From: Bacteroidales bacterium | GTDB taxonomy: Bacteria; Bacteroidota; Bacteroidia; Bacteroidales; GCA-2748055 | Length of the DNA stretch: 64,000 bases | NCBI GenBank assembly: GCA_029210585.1 | Contig: JARGFP010000001.1 | Location: 270,050-334,049, forward strand | Direction of reading: 5' to 3' | Shown: piece after piece, positions 25,510-33,238 of the stretch | Layout: the number at the start of each line of letters is the position of its first letter | Position numbering within the stretch: the stretch's first letter is position 1 | Program-made: the position numbers and the translations under genes | The notes under the pieces: generated by a model | Databases searched by the model: none | What the model was told of the DNA's origin: nothing | The model's input: only the letters and a program-made list of their open reading frames with translations

Positions 25510-26241
25510 TTAATTGTCTATTTCCCCATCCATATTCATATCATATCCTAATTCAGAATAGGCATTAAGGTTTTGAATAATACTGTCTATTAATTCAGCA
25601 TTTGATTCTTTGTTAATTCGAATGATACCATCATTGTCCTTTTCGGCATTCTCCAAAATACCTACTTCAATCAGATTATTAAGGTCAATTTTCACCCAAA
25701 TAACATTTGTCTGGTGTTCTATTATCTCAAAACCTGATGGATTTTCCAACTTAAAGACTGAACCATATGAATACTTGAATTCAAACCTATTGCTTTGAAG
25801 GTTGTTTATCGCCGTTCCTGATAAATAGAAACTAACACTATCACCTTTTCCGTTTCCCATAAATGCTTCAATACTGTTATATATTCCTGGTTCTACTTCT
25901 ACGATTTCTATGATAGGAGAACTAGTACCTTCAATAAGATTTACCATATATGGGCCATAAAAAGATGCAGAATAAAACTCAAGATTTTCCCAGTAATCCA
26001 ATGAATCCTCAACCGTTTCAAAAATAGTGTCAAGCAAGAAATTATTTCTCAGTTTAATATTTTCTAATATCATTGAAGCACTATCGAATTTGAAATCTGT
26101 AAATGAAAGAGAATTCTTTTTTGCACTAATTGAATCGTTGGCACTAAATGCCAATCTTGCCTTTGCATTATCTTCTTGACATGATGCAATAAATAATAGC
26201 AAAGCACTTGCTGTAATCAGTATAATTTGACGAAATTTCAT
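25510..26241 (-). CDS. Hypothetical lipoprotein in an A+T-rich island
   Basis: A 243-residue protein with signal MKFRQIILITASALLLFIAS and lipobox Cys21, so it should be lipidated and exported. I do not recognise a family. The body is beta-rich in appearance with many Ser/Asn residues; the C-terminus ends DMNMDGEIDN, which resembles a calcium-binding DxDxDG loop or one half of a dockerin-like repeat. Base composition is markedly more A+T-rich than the genes on both sides. It is followed upstream on the same strand by a T9SS-type protein fragment with the same composition, so the two probably arrived together. Confidence 0.7.
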   Translation of the reverse strand: MKFRQIILITASALLLFIASCQEDNAKARLAFSANDSISAKKNSLSFTDFKFDSASMILENIKLRNNFLLDTIFETVEDSLDYWENLEFYSASFYGPYMVNLIEGTSSPIIEIVEVEPGIYNSIEAFMGNGKGDSVSFYLSGTAINNLQSNRFEFKYSYGSVFKLENPSGFEIIEHQTNVIWVKIDLNNLIEVGILENAEKDNDGIIRINKESNAELIDSIIQNLNAYSELGYDMNMDGEIDN

Positions 26242-26267
26242 AAGAATTAAAGATGTAAGGGTTTAAT

Positions 26268-27110
26268 TCATTTAATTAATATCTTTCCACATTTTGATCC
26301 CGTACGTGTTTCTATTGAATACAAATAAATTCCTGCATCAACGCTATTCTTCTCAACTCTTAAAGTGGTCTTATCATTTACATTTTCATTCAATATCATT
26401 CTTCCACTAATATCGTACAATGAAAAGGATAAGTATCCCATAACTCTTTCATTCAAGTTAAAAATTACGGCATCAATTTCATTTAAAATTTCCAAGGATA
26501 AATCATTATTTAACAGATTATTAGAGCTATAGACTCCCGTCATGAAACATGAAGGAAAATAACTAAAATGATACTTCAAAGAATCATTCTCCCAAAAACA
26601 CACTAAATTGTTTGTCTCTCCAATGTAACAAAGATGTCCGGGGTTAAATAAGATTCCCAATCGACTTCCTACTCCTTCAATCCATACATCCTCAAAACCA
26701 AATGTTTGAGACTGAAAATAAATGTGTTTCCTGGTTTCATTATAAAGTCCAAATGGCTCATAACTTATTGATGTTATTCTAATGTAAGTATCACATTCAG
26801 TCAAATAAATACTATCCCCAACAATTACATCAAAATCCATTAACAAAATCTCCTTATCCTCATTAGCAGGAAGAAAAAAGACACTAGCCGTATCTGTTTC
26901 CCGGATACTTCCAACTAAATGCCACTCTGTCATCAGCGAGTCATCCGACCTGTAAACTTTTTTACTTGTAACATCCTTGATCAAGGTATCTCCCAGGAAC
27001 TTGATGTAGAAGGATTCATATTCACTAGGGCTAAGAAGATAATTTGTTGATATTATTCCCTTTATGGAAACTAAGAAAATAATGTTAAGAGGATTGGATG
27101 ATGAATCCAA
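26268..27110 (-). CDS. T9SS type A sorting-domain protein, apparently 5'-truncated
   Basis: About 280 residues ending in a type IX secretion sorting domain: LYDISGRMILNENVNDKT, then DAGIYLYSIETRTG and the terminal basic KCGKILIK. The CTD would direct export across the outer membrane. However, the only usable start is a TTG at 27110 with an in-frame stop nine codons earlier, and no signal peptide precedes the body, which T9SS cargo requires. The frame therefore looks like the 3' part of a longer gene that lost its 5' end. A+T-rich, like the adjacent lipoprotein. It could be a pseudogene. Confidence 0.65.
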   Translation of the reverse strand: MDSSSNPLNIIFLVSIKGIISTNYLLSPSEYESFYIKFLGDTLIKDVTSKKVYRSDDSLMTEWHLVGSIRETDTASVFFLPANEDKEILLMDFDVIVGDSIYLTECDTYIRITSISYEPFGLYNETRKHIYFQSQTFGFEDVWIEGVGSRLGILFNPGHLCYIGETNNLVCFWENDSLKYHFSYFPSCFMTGVYSSNNLLNNDLSLEILNEIDAVIFNLNERVMGYLSFSLYDISGRMILNENVNDKTTLRVEKNSVDAGIYLYSIETRTGSKCGKILIK

Positions 27111-27265
27111 GTTGAACTTCCATGTACTAAAATATTACAATAAAAAATTAAAGTCAAGAAAATTTATAAAAATCAACCAATTCCACAGAACGCGCTGTTC
27201 CTTATATACTTTTCCTTGTGTCATTGCTCCGTCGAAATATCCATGTCCAATGACGAGGGTTTCAT

Positions 27266-27273
27266 TATCTTTG
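27266..27273 (+). promoter_or_regulatory. -7 promoter element of the rhomboid gene
   Basis: TATCTTTG matches TAnnTTTG exactly and ends five bases before the ATG at 27278. If used, the transcript would begin at or within a few bases of the start codon, that is leaderless or nearly so. Confidence 0.55.
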
Positions 27274-27277
27274 CATC

Positions 27278-28126
27278 ATGGAAGAGAAACATCGTGTGCG
27301 CACCAGCTTGTTTTTCCCGGTCATCTTCCTCATATTGATCTGGATGGTGAAGTTTTTCGAGATTGGAATGGAACTGGATTTTCACACCGCTGGTGTGATG
27401 CCACGCAGGCTTTCCGGGCTGCAGGGCATTCTCTTCTCCCCGCTGATCCATGGCGACTGGAAGCATCTTTTCGACAACTCGATCCCGGTTTTCCTCCTTA
27501 CCTTTGCACTTTTCTATTTCTACCGGGGAATCTCATTCACAATCTTCCTGATCATCTATGTCCTCGGGGGGATCATCCTGTGGTTCATCGGCCGGGATGC
27601 CTACCATATTGGCGCCAGTGGAATCATATACGGACTTGCAGCTTTCCTGTTCCTGAGCGGGATCATCCGCAAAGTCACGCACCTCATGGCCATTTCCCTG
27701 TTGGTGGTATTTCTGTACGGAAGCCTGATCTGGGGACTCCTGCCTTTCGATTATGAAGTTTCATGGGAGGGACACCTGAGTGGGGCCATCGTAGGCGTGG
27801 CGCTTTCTCTATTGTATCGCGACCGGGGTCCGGAACCTGAAAAACCCAGCTGGGAACTGGAGGAAGAAACTGACGGGGAAGAAGCGGAAATGGATGGCGA
27901 TGAACCCGGGAATATAGATTCGACCGGATCAGGCCAAAGTGCCGGTGATCCTGATAGCAACGACCAGGCAGAGAGCACCCTCAGAGAAAGCAGGCGGCAA
28001 AACAGCCCCGACCGAATCAACACCCGGAAAGATGAACGTAAGGCTGGCAATGTCAGGGATGATGCCCCGGGGGAAAATCCGGCCACGAATCGCTCCGGTC
28101 GTGATGAAGATTTTAAGTGGAATTAG
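27278..28126 (+). CDS. Rhomboid-family intramembrane serine protease
   Basis: A membrane protease that cleaves transmembrane segments of other proteins. About six hydrophobic helices lie within the first 190 residues. The catalytic Ser is in the GASG motif (HIGASGIIYGLAAFL) and the catalytic His in WEGHLSGAIVG. The LIHGDWKHLFDNSIP segment is the L1-loop region with the conserved HxxxN-like pattern. The last 90 residues are a hydrophilic, acidic and then basic low-complexity tail, likely cytoplasmic and disordered. It ends four bases before the convergent GNAT gene. Substrates unknown. Confidence 0.9.
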   Translation: MEEKHRVRTSLFFPVIFLILIWMVKFFEIGMELDFHTAGVMPRRLSGLQGILFSPLIHGDWKHLFDNSIPVFLLTFALFYFYRGISFTIFLIIYVLGGIILWFIGRDAYHIGASGIIYGLAAFLFLSGIIRKVTHLMAISLLVVFLYGSLIWGLLPFDYEVSWEGHLSGAIVGVALSLLYRDRGPEPEKPSWELEEETDGEEAEMDGDEPGNIDSTGSGQSAGDPDSNDQAESTLRESRRQNSPDRINTRKDERKAGNVRDDAPGENPATNRSGRDEDFKWN

Positions 28127-28130
28127 TTGA

Positions 28131-28664
28131 TCATTGCTTTTTCCAGTCCTCTTTCAGTATGGAATAGACATGTTCATCGAGGTAAGTACCCCGCTTTTTT
28201 ACCGACTTTTTAAATACCGCTTCCTTCTTAAAGCCGCTTTTCGTCAGCACTGTCATGGATGCGGGATTGTTGCTGAAAACCCCGGCATAGATCCTTGTCC
28301 AGGGATAATGTTCAAATCCATACCCCGTCACTAATCGTACAGCTTCGGTGACCATGCCCCTGCCCCAGTGTTTTTCCGAGAGCCAGTAACCAATCTCGGC
28401 ATTGTACCTGTAGACATCCTGACCGCCATGCAAACCGATTCCTCCACTTGCTTCCCCGCCTATCTCGAAAGCATAGATCAGGTCTTTCTTATTATCCGTC
28501 ACCATTTTTATCCACGACCTGGCATCCTGCAGGGTATACGGGTGCGGGAACCCGTCGCGGAGATTCATCGCGATCTTCTCGTTATTTGCATGTCTGACCA
28601 GGCTATCTGCATCGTATTCCTGCCAGGGGCGCAATACAAATCCATTGCCGTTCAATATTTGCAT
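28131..28664 (-). CDS. GNAT-family N-acetyltransferase (RimJ/RimL-like)
   Basis: A 177-residue acetyl-CoA-dependent acetyltransferase. The family's pattern is visible: N-terminal FVLRPWQEYDADSLVRHANN, the GYWLSEKHWGRGMVTEAVR segment with the acetyl-CoA pyrophosphate loop, and NPASMTVLTKSGFKKEAVFK near the C-terminus. It resembles the RimJ/RimL group that acetylates ribosomal protein N-termini, but homologues act on many amines, so the substrate is open. Stand-alone gene convergent with the rhomboid gene. Confidence 0.88.
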   Translation of the reverse strand: MQILNGNGFVLRPWQEYDADSLVRHANNEKIAMNLRDGFPHPYTLQDARSWIKMVTDNKKDLIYAFEIGGEASGGIGLHGGQDVYRYNAEIGYWLSEKHWGRGMVTEAVRLVTGYGFEHYPWTRIYAGVFSNNPASMTVLTKSGFKKEAVFKKSVKKRGTYLDEHVYSILKEDWKKQ

Positions 28665-28923
28665 GATCTTTGCGTACAGTGAACATTGAAATTAACAATT
28701 TATCGGATAAGGTTAAAAAAAGAAATGATTTCGCGGTGAAAAATGAACTATTTTAGCCGGTACCGAAAAAAACAGGAAGACTGGAAGTGGGGATGACAGC
28801 CAGAAGCGAATGATCGAAACAGGAATCGCCGGTAAAAAGAAGCACTGAATGAATTGTGATACAGATTAAAGTAATGACCGAATTGAAGCAATAACCGAAT
28901 GAATAAAAGACCAGGCATAAGGT

Positions 28924-29535
28924 ATGATGGTTAAACTATACGAACGGAATCCGGATCCGAACGTGATCCGGGAAGTGGTGGATATCCTGGAAAAGGGTGG
29001 CGTGATTATTTATCCCACCGATACTGTATACGGACTCGGTTGCGATATCACCAAAGCCAGGGCCGTGGAGCGGGTGGCAAGGATCAAAGGGATCAAGCCT
29101 GAAAAAGCCGATTTTGCTTTCATCTGTTCTGATCTGAGTCACCTGTCGGATTATGCCAGGCAGGTGGACAACAATACTTTCAAGCTAATGAAATCATACC
29201 TCCCCGGGCCCTACACATTTATTCTGAATGCAAGCAGCAATGTCCCGAAGATCCTGAAGCAAAACAAGAAGACCGTCGGAATCAGAATCCCTGACAACAA
29301 CATTATCCTGGAGATCGTCAGGCAACTCGGCAGGCCGATCCTCACCACCTCACTGAAAGAGGATGACGAGATCCTGGAATACAACACCGATCCCGAGATC
29401 ATTCACGAAACCTACAAGGACCAGGTGGACCTGGTGATCGATGGCGGATATGGCGGGATCATCCCTTCCACGATCCTGGACTGCACCAGCGACGAGCCCC
29501 AGCTCATCCGGGAAGGGCTTGGAGCGGTTGATTAA
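28924..29535 (+). CDS. YciO-type protein of the Sua5/YrdC family
   Basis: A 203-residue single-domain protein of the superfamily that makes threonylcarbamoyl-AMP for tRNA t6A37. It has KGGVIIYPTDTVYGLGCDI, the LPGPYTFIL stretch, GIRIPDNNI and the ending EPQLIREGLGAVD. It resembles E. coli YciO more closely than YrdC (for instance the FICSDLSHLSDYA segment). Whether YciO-type proteins make threonylcarbamoyl-AMP at full rate is less certain than for YrdC or Sua5. Two adjacent ATG codons (28924 and 28927) could serve as start. Confidence 0.88.
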   Translation: MMVKLYERNPDPNVIREVVDILEKGGVIIYPTDTVYGLGCDITKARAVERVARIKGIKPEKADFAFICSDLSHLSDYARQVDNNTFKLMKSYLPGPYTFILNASSNVPKILKQNKKTVGIRIPDNNIILEIVRQLGRPILTTSLKEDDEILEYNTDPEIIHETYKDQVDLVIDGGYGGIIPSTILDCTSDEPQLIREGLGAVD

Positions 29536-29661
29536 GGATCCGGTCGTTGGACCATCCTTACAGTTTACCGATTTTTCACCTAAACTTAAAGTATCGGTAT
29601 TGTCAGAAATAATTTTCAGTCTTAACTTGCCTGTTGAAATAAAATCCGAAATCTGATACTT

Positions 29662-30129
29662 ATGAACAAGACAATCGATGCTTTCCTGGAAAGCAAGAAA
29701 ATTGCCGTTGCAGGTGTGTCACCCAAGAAAGGAAACTGGGGCATGGCCCTGGTCAAGGAACTTAAAAAGAAAGGTTACACGGTATATCCAGTGAATCCAA
29801 AGCACGTCGAAATTGACGATATGGAGCTATATGCCAGTGTAAAGGACCTCCCGAAGTCGGTTGAAAGCCTCATCCTGGCTGTCAACCCGGAACGCGCCCG
29901 CAGCATCATTTCTGAATGCGAAGGAACAGGGATTCAGCGCGTATGGATGAACCAGGGTGTGGGTGATGGGGCCTACTCCCCTGAAGGTGTTGCATTGTCG
30001 AAAGAAAAAAACCTGGAATATGTCTACGGATTCTGCCCGATGATGTTCTTCGGAGGCGGTTTGCACAAATTCCACTACTGGATGCGCACCCACCTGGGAA
30101 AAACACCTGTTGAATTCTCCAGGAGCTAG
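29662..30129 (+). CDS. CoA-binding domain protein (YccU-like)
   Basis: A 155-residue protein consisting of a single CoA-binding Rossmann domain: KKIAVAGVSPKKGNWGMAL near the N-terminus, YPVNPKHVEIDDMELYAS, and NQGVGDGAYSPEGVALS. The domain binds CoA in succinyl-CoA synthetase, but the stand-alone YccU group has no established reaction. The stop codon lies in the first copy of a 22-bp tandem repeat that extends to the convergent trkH gene. Confidence 0.85.
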   Translation: MNKTIDAFLESKKIAVAGVSPKKGNWGMALVKELKKKGYTVYPVNPKHVEIDDMELYASVKDLPKSVESLILAVNPERARSIISECEGTGIQRVWMNQGVGDGAYSPEGVALSKEKNLEYVYGFCPMMFFGGGLHKFHYWMRTHLGKTPVEFSRS

Positions 30130-30232
30130 GGTATTCCTTCCAGGGAGCCAGGTATTTCCTTCCAATAAGCCAGGATATTCCTTCCAGGAGGTCAGGTATT
30201 TGCTTCCAGGGAAGCCAGGTTATTCCTTCCAG
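30121..30232. repeat. Tandem 22-bp repeat bridging two convergent stop codons
   Basis: Five imperfect copies with period 21-23: starts at 30121, 30142, 30164, 30186 and 30208. A typical unit is AGGGAGCCAGGTATTCCTTCC. The first copy holds the stop codon of the CoA-binding protein gene; the last holds the stop and last codons of trkH on the other strand (CDS edge 30220). Not CRISPR-like: there are no spacers. Confidence 0.85.
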
Positions 30233-31668
30233 AAAGACGGAGAGAACAGTACAAGCACCGTAAACAATTCCAGCCGTCCCACCAGCATCAGGAAAGACAA
30301 AAACCATTTTCCTGCCACTGCGATATGATTAAAATTATCGGCAGGGCCTACATTCCCGATGCCCGGACCGATATTTCCAAGCGTAGCGGCAACGGCACCC
30401 ATCGATGTTTCCAGATCATTGCCCAGGGCCGACATCACCACCATGCTGACAATGGCAATCACCACATAGAATGCCAGGAAGGCAAGTACATTGGTGACTA
30501 CCTGGGGATCCACGGCAATCTTGTTCATGCGCACCGGGATCACCGCATTGGGATGGATCAGCCGCTTCAGTTCCTGTGTAGAGTTTTTGATCAGGATCAT
30601 GATCCGCATTACCTTTGGTCCACCCCCGGTGGAACCGGCGGAACCTCCGACAAACATCAGGAGCAGGATCATCATGGTCAATGCCGGGGTCCATAAAAGG
30701 TAGTCGTCCGTTGCATATCCCGTGGTGGTAAGAATGGATACCACCTGGAACAATGCATTCCTGACTGAAGTCTCAACACCACCCTGCCCTTTCAGGAAAA
30801 GTCCAGCAGCAATGATCACTGTAAAAACAACGATAAACCCGATATAATACCTGAATTCCTCGTTCCGGAATACTTTTCGGAAACGGAGATGGAAACCAAA
30901 ATAGGAAAGTGTAAAATTGGTACCGGCCAGGAACATGAATATAATGATTACATAATGTACATAAGGGGAATTCCAGTGCGCAATACTCGCCTGCCTGGTG
31001 GAATAACCTCCTGTGGCCATCGTGGTGAAGGAATGGCAGATCGCATCGAACAGGTTCATCGGACCGATCCAGAGCAGGATGACCTCTGCAGCAGTGAAAA
31101 TAAGGTAAATGCTCCACAGGCGCTTGGCAGTTTCTTTCACACGCGGATGCAATTTATCGGGAGTGGGACCAGGAACCTCTGCAGCAAACAGCTGCATTCC
31201 TCCGATTCCGAGTACCGGTAATACCACGAGCGTAAGCACAATGATCCCCATACCTCCAAGCCATTGGGTGAGGCTCCTCCAGAACAATACCCCATGCGAC
31301 AATTCCTCGATATTATCGAGTATCGATGCCCCGGTGGTTGTAAATCCGGAGATGGTCTCGAAAAAAGCATTTGTGAAATCAGGAATGGCCCCGGTGAGCA
31401 GGAATGGAAGGGTCCCGAAAAAAGAGAAAAACAGCCAGCCGGAAGTCACGATCACATACCCGTCACGCTTGGTTACTTCCAGGCGCGCCTTCCATGTTGA
31501 AAAATACCCGATTGCTCCGGCAAATGCCGTGATCGCACCGGCGACCAGGAAATGCAGCACCTCTCCCTCCTTGTAGATCAGCGAAACAGGGATGGACAAC
31601 CACATAAAGAACCCCTCCACGATAAGCAGCATCCCCAGGATACGTATGGCAGTTTTCGGATTGGGCAT
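30220..31668 (-). CDS. trkH: Trk system potassium uptake protein, membrane subunit
   Basis: The K+-conducting subunit of the Trk system, 482 residues and about ten hydrophobic helices. Selectivity-filter segments are visible, for example SGFTTTGASI, TMATGGYSTR, TTTGYATDDY and a last one around GAVAATLGNIGPGIG. It is 10 bases downstream of trkA and certainly co-transcribed. The final codons are formed by the last unit of the 22-bp repeat array, so the C-terminus may vary between strains. Confidence 0.95.
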   Translation of the reverse strand: MPNPKTAIRILGMLLIVEGFFMWLSIPVSLIYKEGEVLHFLVAGAITAFAGAIGYFSTWKARLEVTKRDGYVIVTSGWLFFSFFGTLPFLLTGAIPDFTNAFFETISGFTTTGASILDNIEELSHGVLFWRSLTQWLGGMGIIVLTLVVLPVLGIGGMQLFAAEVPGPTPDKLHPRVKETAKRLWSIYLIFTAAEVILLWIGPMNLFDAICHSFTTMATGGYSTRQASIAHWNSPYVHYVIIIFMFLAGTNFTLSYFGFHLRFRKVFRNEEFRYYIGFIVVFTVIIAAGLFLKGQGGVETSVRNALFQVVSILTTTGYATDDYLLWTPALTMMILLLMFVGGSAGSTGGGPKVMRIMILIKNSTQELKRLIHPNAVIPVRMNKIAVDPQVVTNVLAFLAFYVVIAIVSMVVMSALGNDLETSMGAVAATLGNIGPGIGNVGPADNFNHIAVAGKWFLSFLMLVGRLELFTVLVLFSPSFWKE

Positions 31669-31678
31669 CGAAGCGTTC

Positions 31679-33019
31679 CTAATTAAAGAATTTGCCTACA
31701 GTATATATTTCAGAAGGCAACGCAAAAACAACCACCCTGTCGTAGGGCTTTATCAGTGTGTCACCATGTGCGATAAAGCTGTTCTTACCCCTGATGACGC
31801 CACCAATGATGGCTTCATCGGGAAAATTCACATCTTTCAGTGGTGCCCTGGTAATCTTTGACTGTGGCTTTACCACGTATTCCATCACTTCCGCTTCGGT
31901 TCCAGTCAGACACTTGATGGACGAAACCTCTTCGCTCATCGTAAACCTGAAAATCCTGCTCGCAGTGATCAGCTTCTTATTGATAATGGTATCCACACCA
32001 ATATTTTCTGCAAGGTGGATATAATCCATGTTCTCCACCTCTGCAATGGTCCGCTTCACGCCCAGGTGTTTGGCCAGCAGGCAGGAAAGGATATTGGTAT
32101 CAGAATTGCCTGTTACGGCAATGAATGCATCCATTTTTTCAAGCCCCTCATCCTTCAGCAAATCCATGTTGGTACCGTCACCATTGATCACCAGCGTATT
32201 CGACAACATACTTGAGAGCCGGTAGCTTTTCTGCTTGTCTATCTCAATCATTTTCACGTAGTGCTGGTTCCCCAGCTGGCGTGCGGTCTTGATCCCGATG
32301 CGGCTTCCGCCGAGGATCATGATGTTTCTTATCTCGAATTGCTGCTTTCCTGAATACTTATACAGTTCCTTGAGCCCGGCCTGGCTGCTGATTACATAGG
32401 CCAGGTCGCCTATTTCGAAAGTGTCATCGCCGCCCGGGATGAGTGTCTGCCCGTGCCTGGTCATGGCAACGGCGCGGAACGGAAGGTTGTCCTTCTCCGG
32501 TGTGAGGTCTCTCAGCCGCTTCCCGATGATTGGCGCCTGTTCTTCCAGCCTGATCACATACATCTGCAACTTCCCGCCTGAAAATTCAACCACTTCGGTA
32601 CTTCCTGTCTGCACCAGCAGACCCACGATCTCCCTTGCTGCGATCTTTTCAGGATAGATCATGTAATCGATCCCCAGGTTGGAAAATATTTCCTTGTTCG
32701 CCTGCATCAGGAACTCATCATTATCGATCCGGGCAATGGTCTTCTTGGCACCCAGTTTCTTACTGAGAATGGCTGCAGTGATATTCACATCTTCAGAACT
32801 GGTAATGGCAATGAACAGATCGGCTTTGGATACTTTTGATTCTTTAAGCATACTGATGGAATTGGCATTCCCCTCCAGGGTCATCACGTCCATGGAACCG
32901 CCGATGGCCTTGAGCCTTTCCGGATCATTGTCGATCACAATGATATCATGGTCTTCATAGCTCAACATCTTGACCAGGTGTGTCCCCACTTCGCCTGCCC
33001 CTGCAAGAATAATTCTCAT
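31679..33019 (-). CDS. trkA: Trk system potassium uptake protein, NAD-binding regulatory subunit
   Basis: Cytoplasmic gating ring subunit, 446 residues with the tandem RCK arrangement: the first Rossmann domain starts MRIILAGAGEVGTHLVKML and contains VIDNDPERLKAI, and the second starts NIMILGGSRIGIKTARQL near residue 230. Each is followed by a C-terminal RCK domain (SFIAHGDTLIKPYDRVVVFA at the end). It precedes trkH. Upstream of 33019 is a 219-bp intergenic segment in which I see no clear promoter. Confidence 0.95.
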   Translation of the reverse strand: MRIILAGAGEVGTHLVKMLSYEDHDIIVIDNDPERLKAIGGSMDVMTLEGNANSISMLKESKVSKADLFIAITSSEDVNITAAILSKKLGAKKTIARIDNDEFLMQANKEIFSNLGIDYMIYPEKIAAREIVGLLVQTGSTEVVEFSGGKLQMYVIRLEEQAPIIGKRLRDLTPEKDNLPFRAVAMTRHGQTLIPGGDDTFEIGDLAYVISSQAGLKELYKYSGKQQFEIRNIMILGGSRIGIKTARQLGNQHYVKMIEIDKQKSYRLSSMLSNTLVINGDGTNMDLLKDEGLEKMDAFIAVTGNSDTNILSCLLAKHLGVKRTIAEVENMDYIHLAENIGVDTIINKKLITASRIFRFTMSEEVSSIKCLTGTEAEVMEYVVKPQSKITRAPLKDVNFPDEAIIGGVIRGKNSFIAHGDTLIKPYDRVVVFALPSEIYTVGKFFN

Positions 33020-33238
33020 ATGCTTCCTCTGAAATGAAATGGTAAAATAACAGATTATCTTTCAAACCATACAACCTTTGGCTGTTTTTTTAAGTAGTTA
33101 TTGACCAAACCTTTCTGCGTGAGGGTCATAAGACGGAATCCATCAATGGCACCCCCCGGGTCCCAAAAGATGATCAACGCGATGTTGGCCCTTTCGGCTG
33201 GCCCATGCAATGTCAGACCAACCATTTCGGCCAATACC

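Noticed and set aside
30121-30232. CRISPR-like appearance of the 22-bp repeats
   Set aside because: The units are contiguous without spacers, imperfect, and no cas gene lies nearby.
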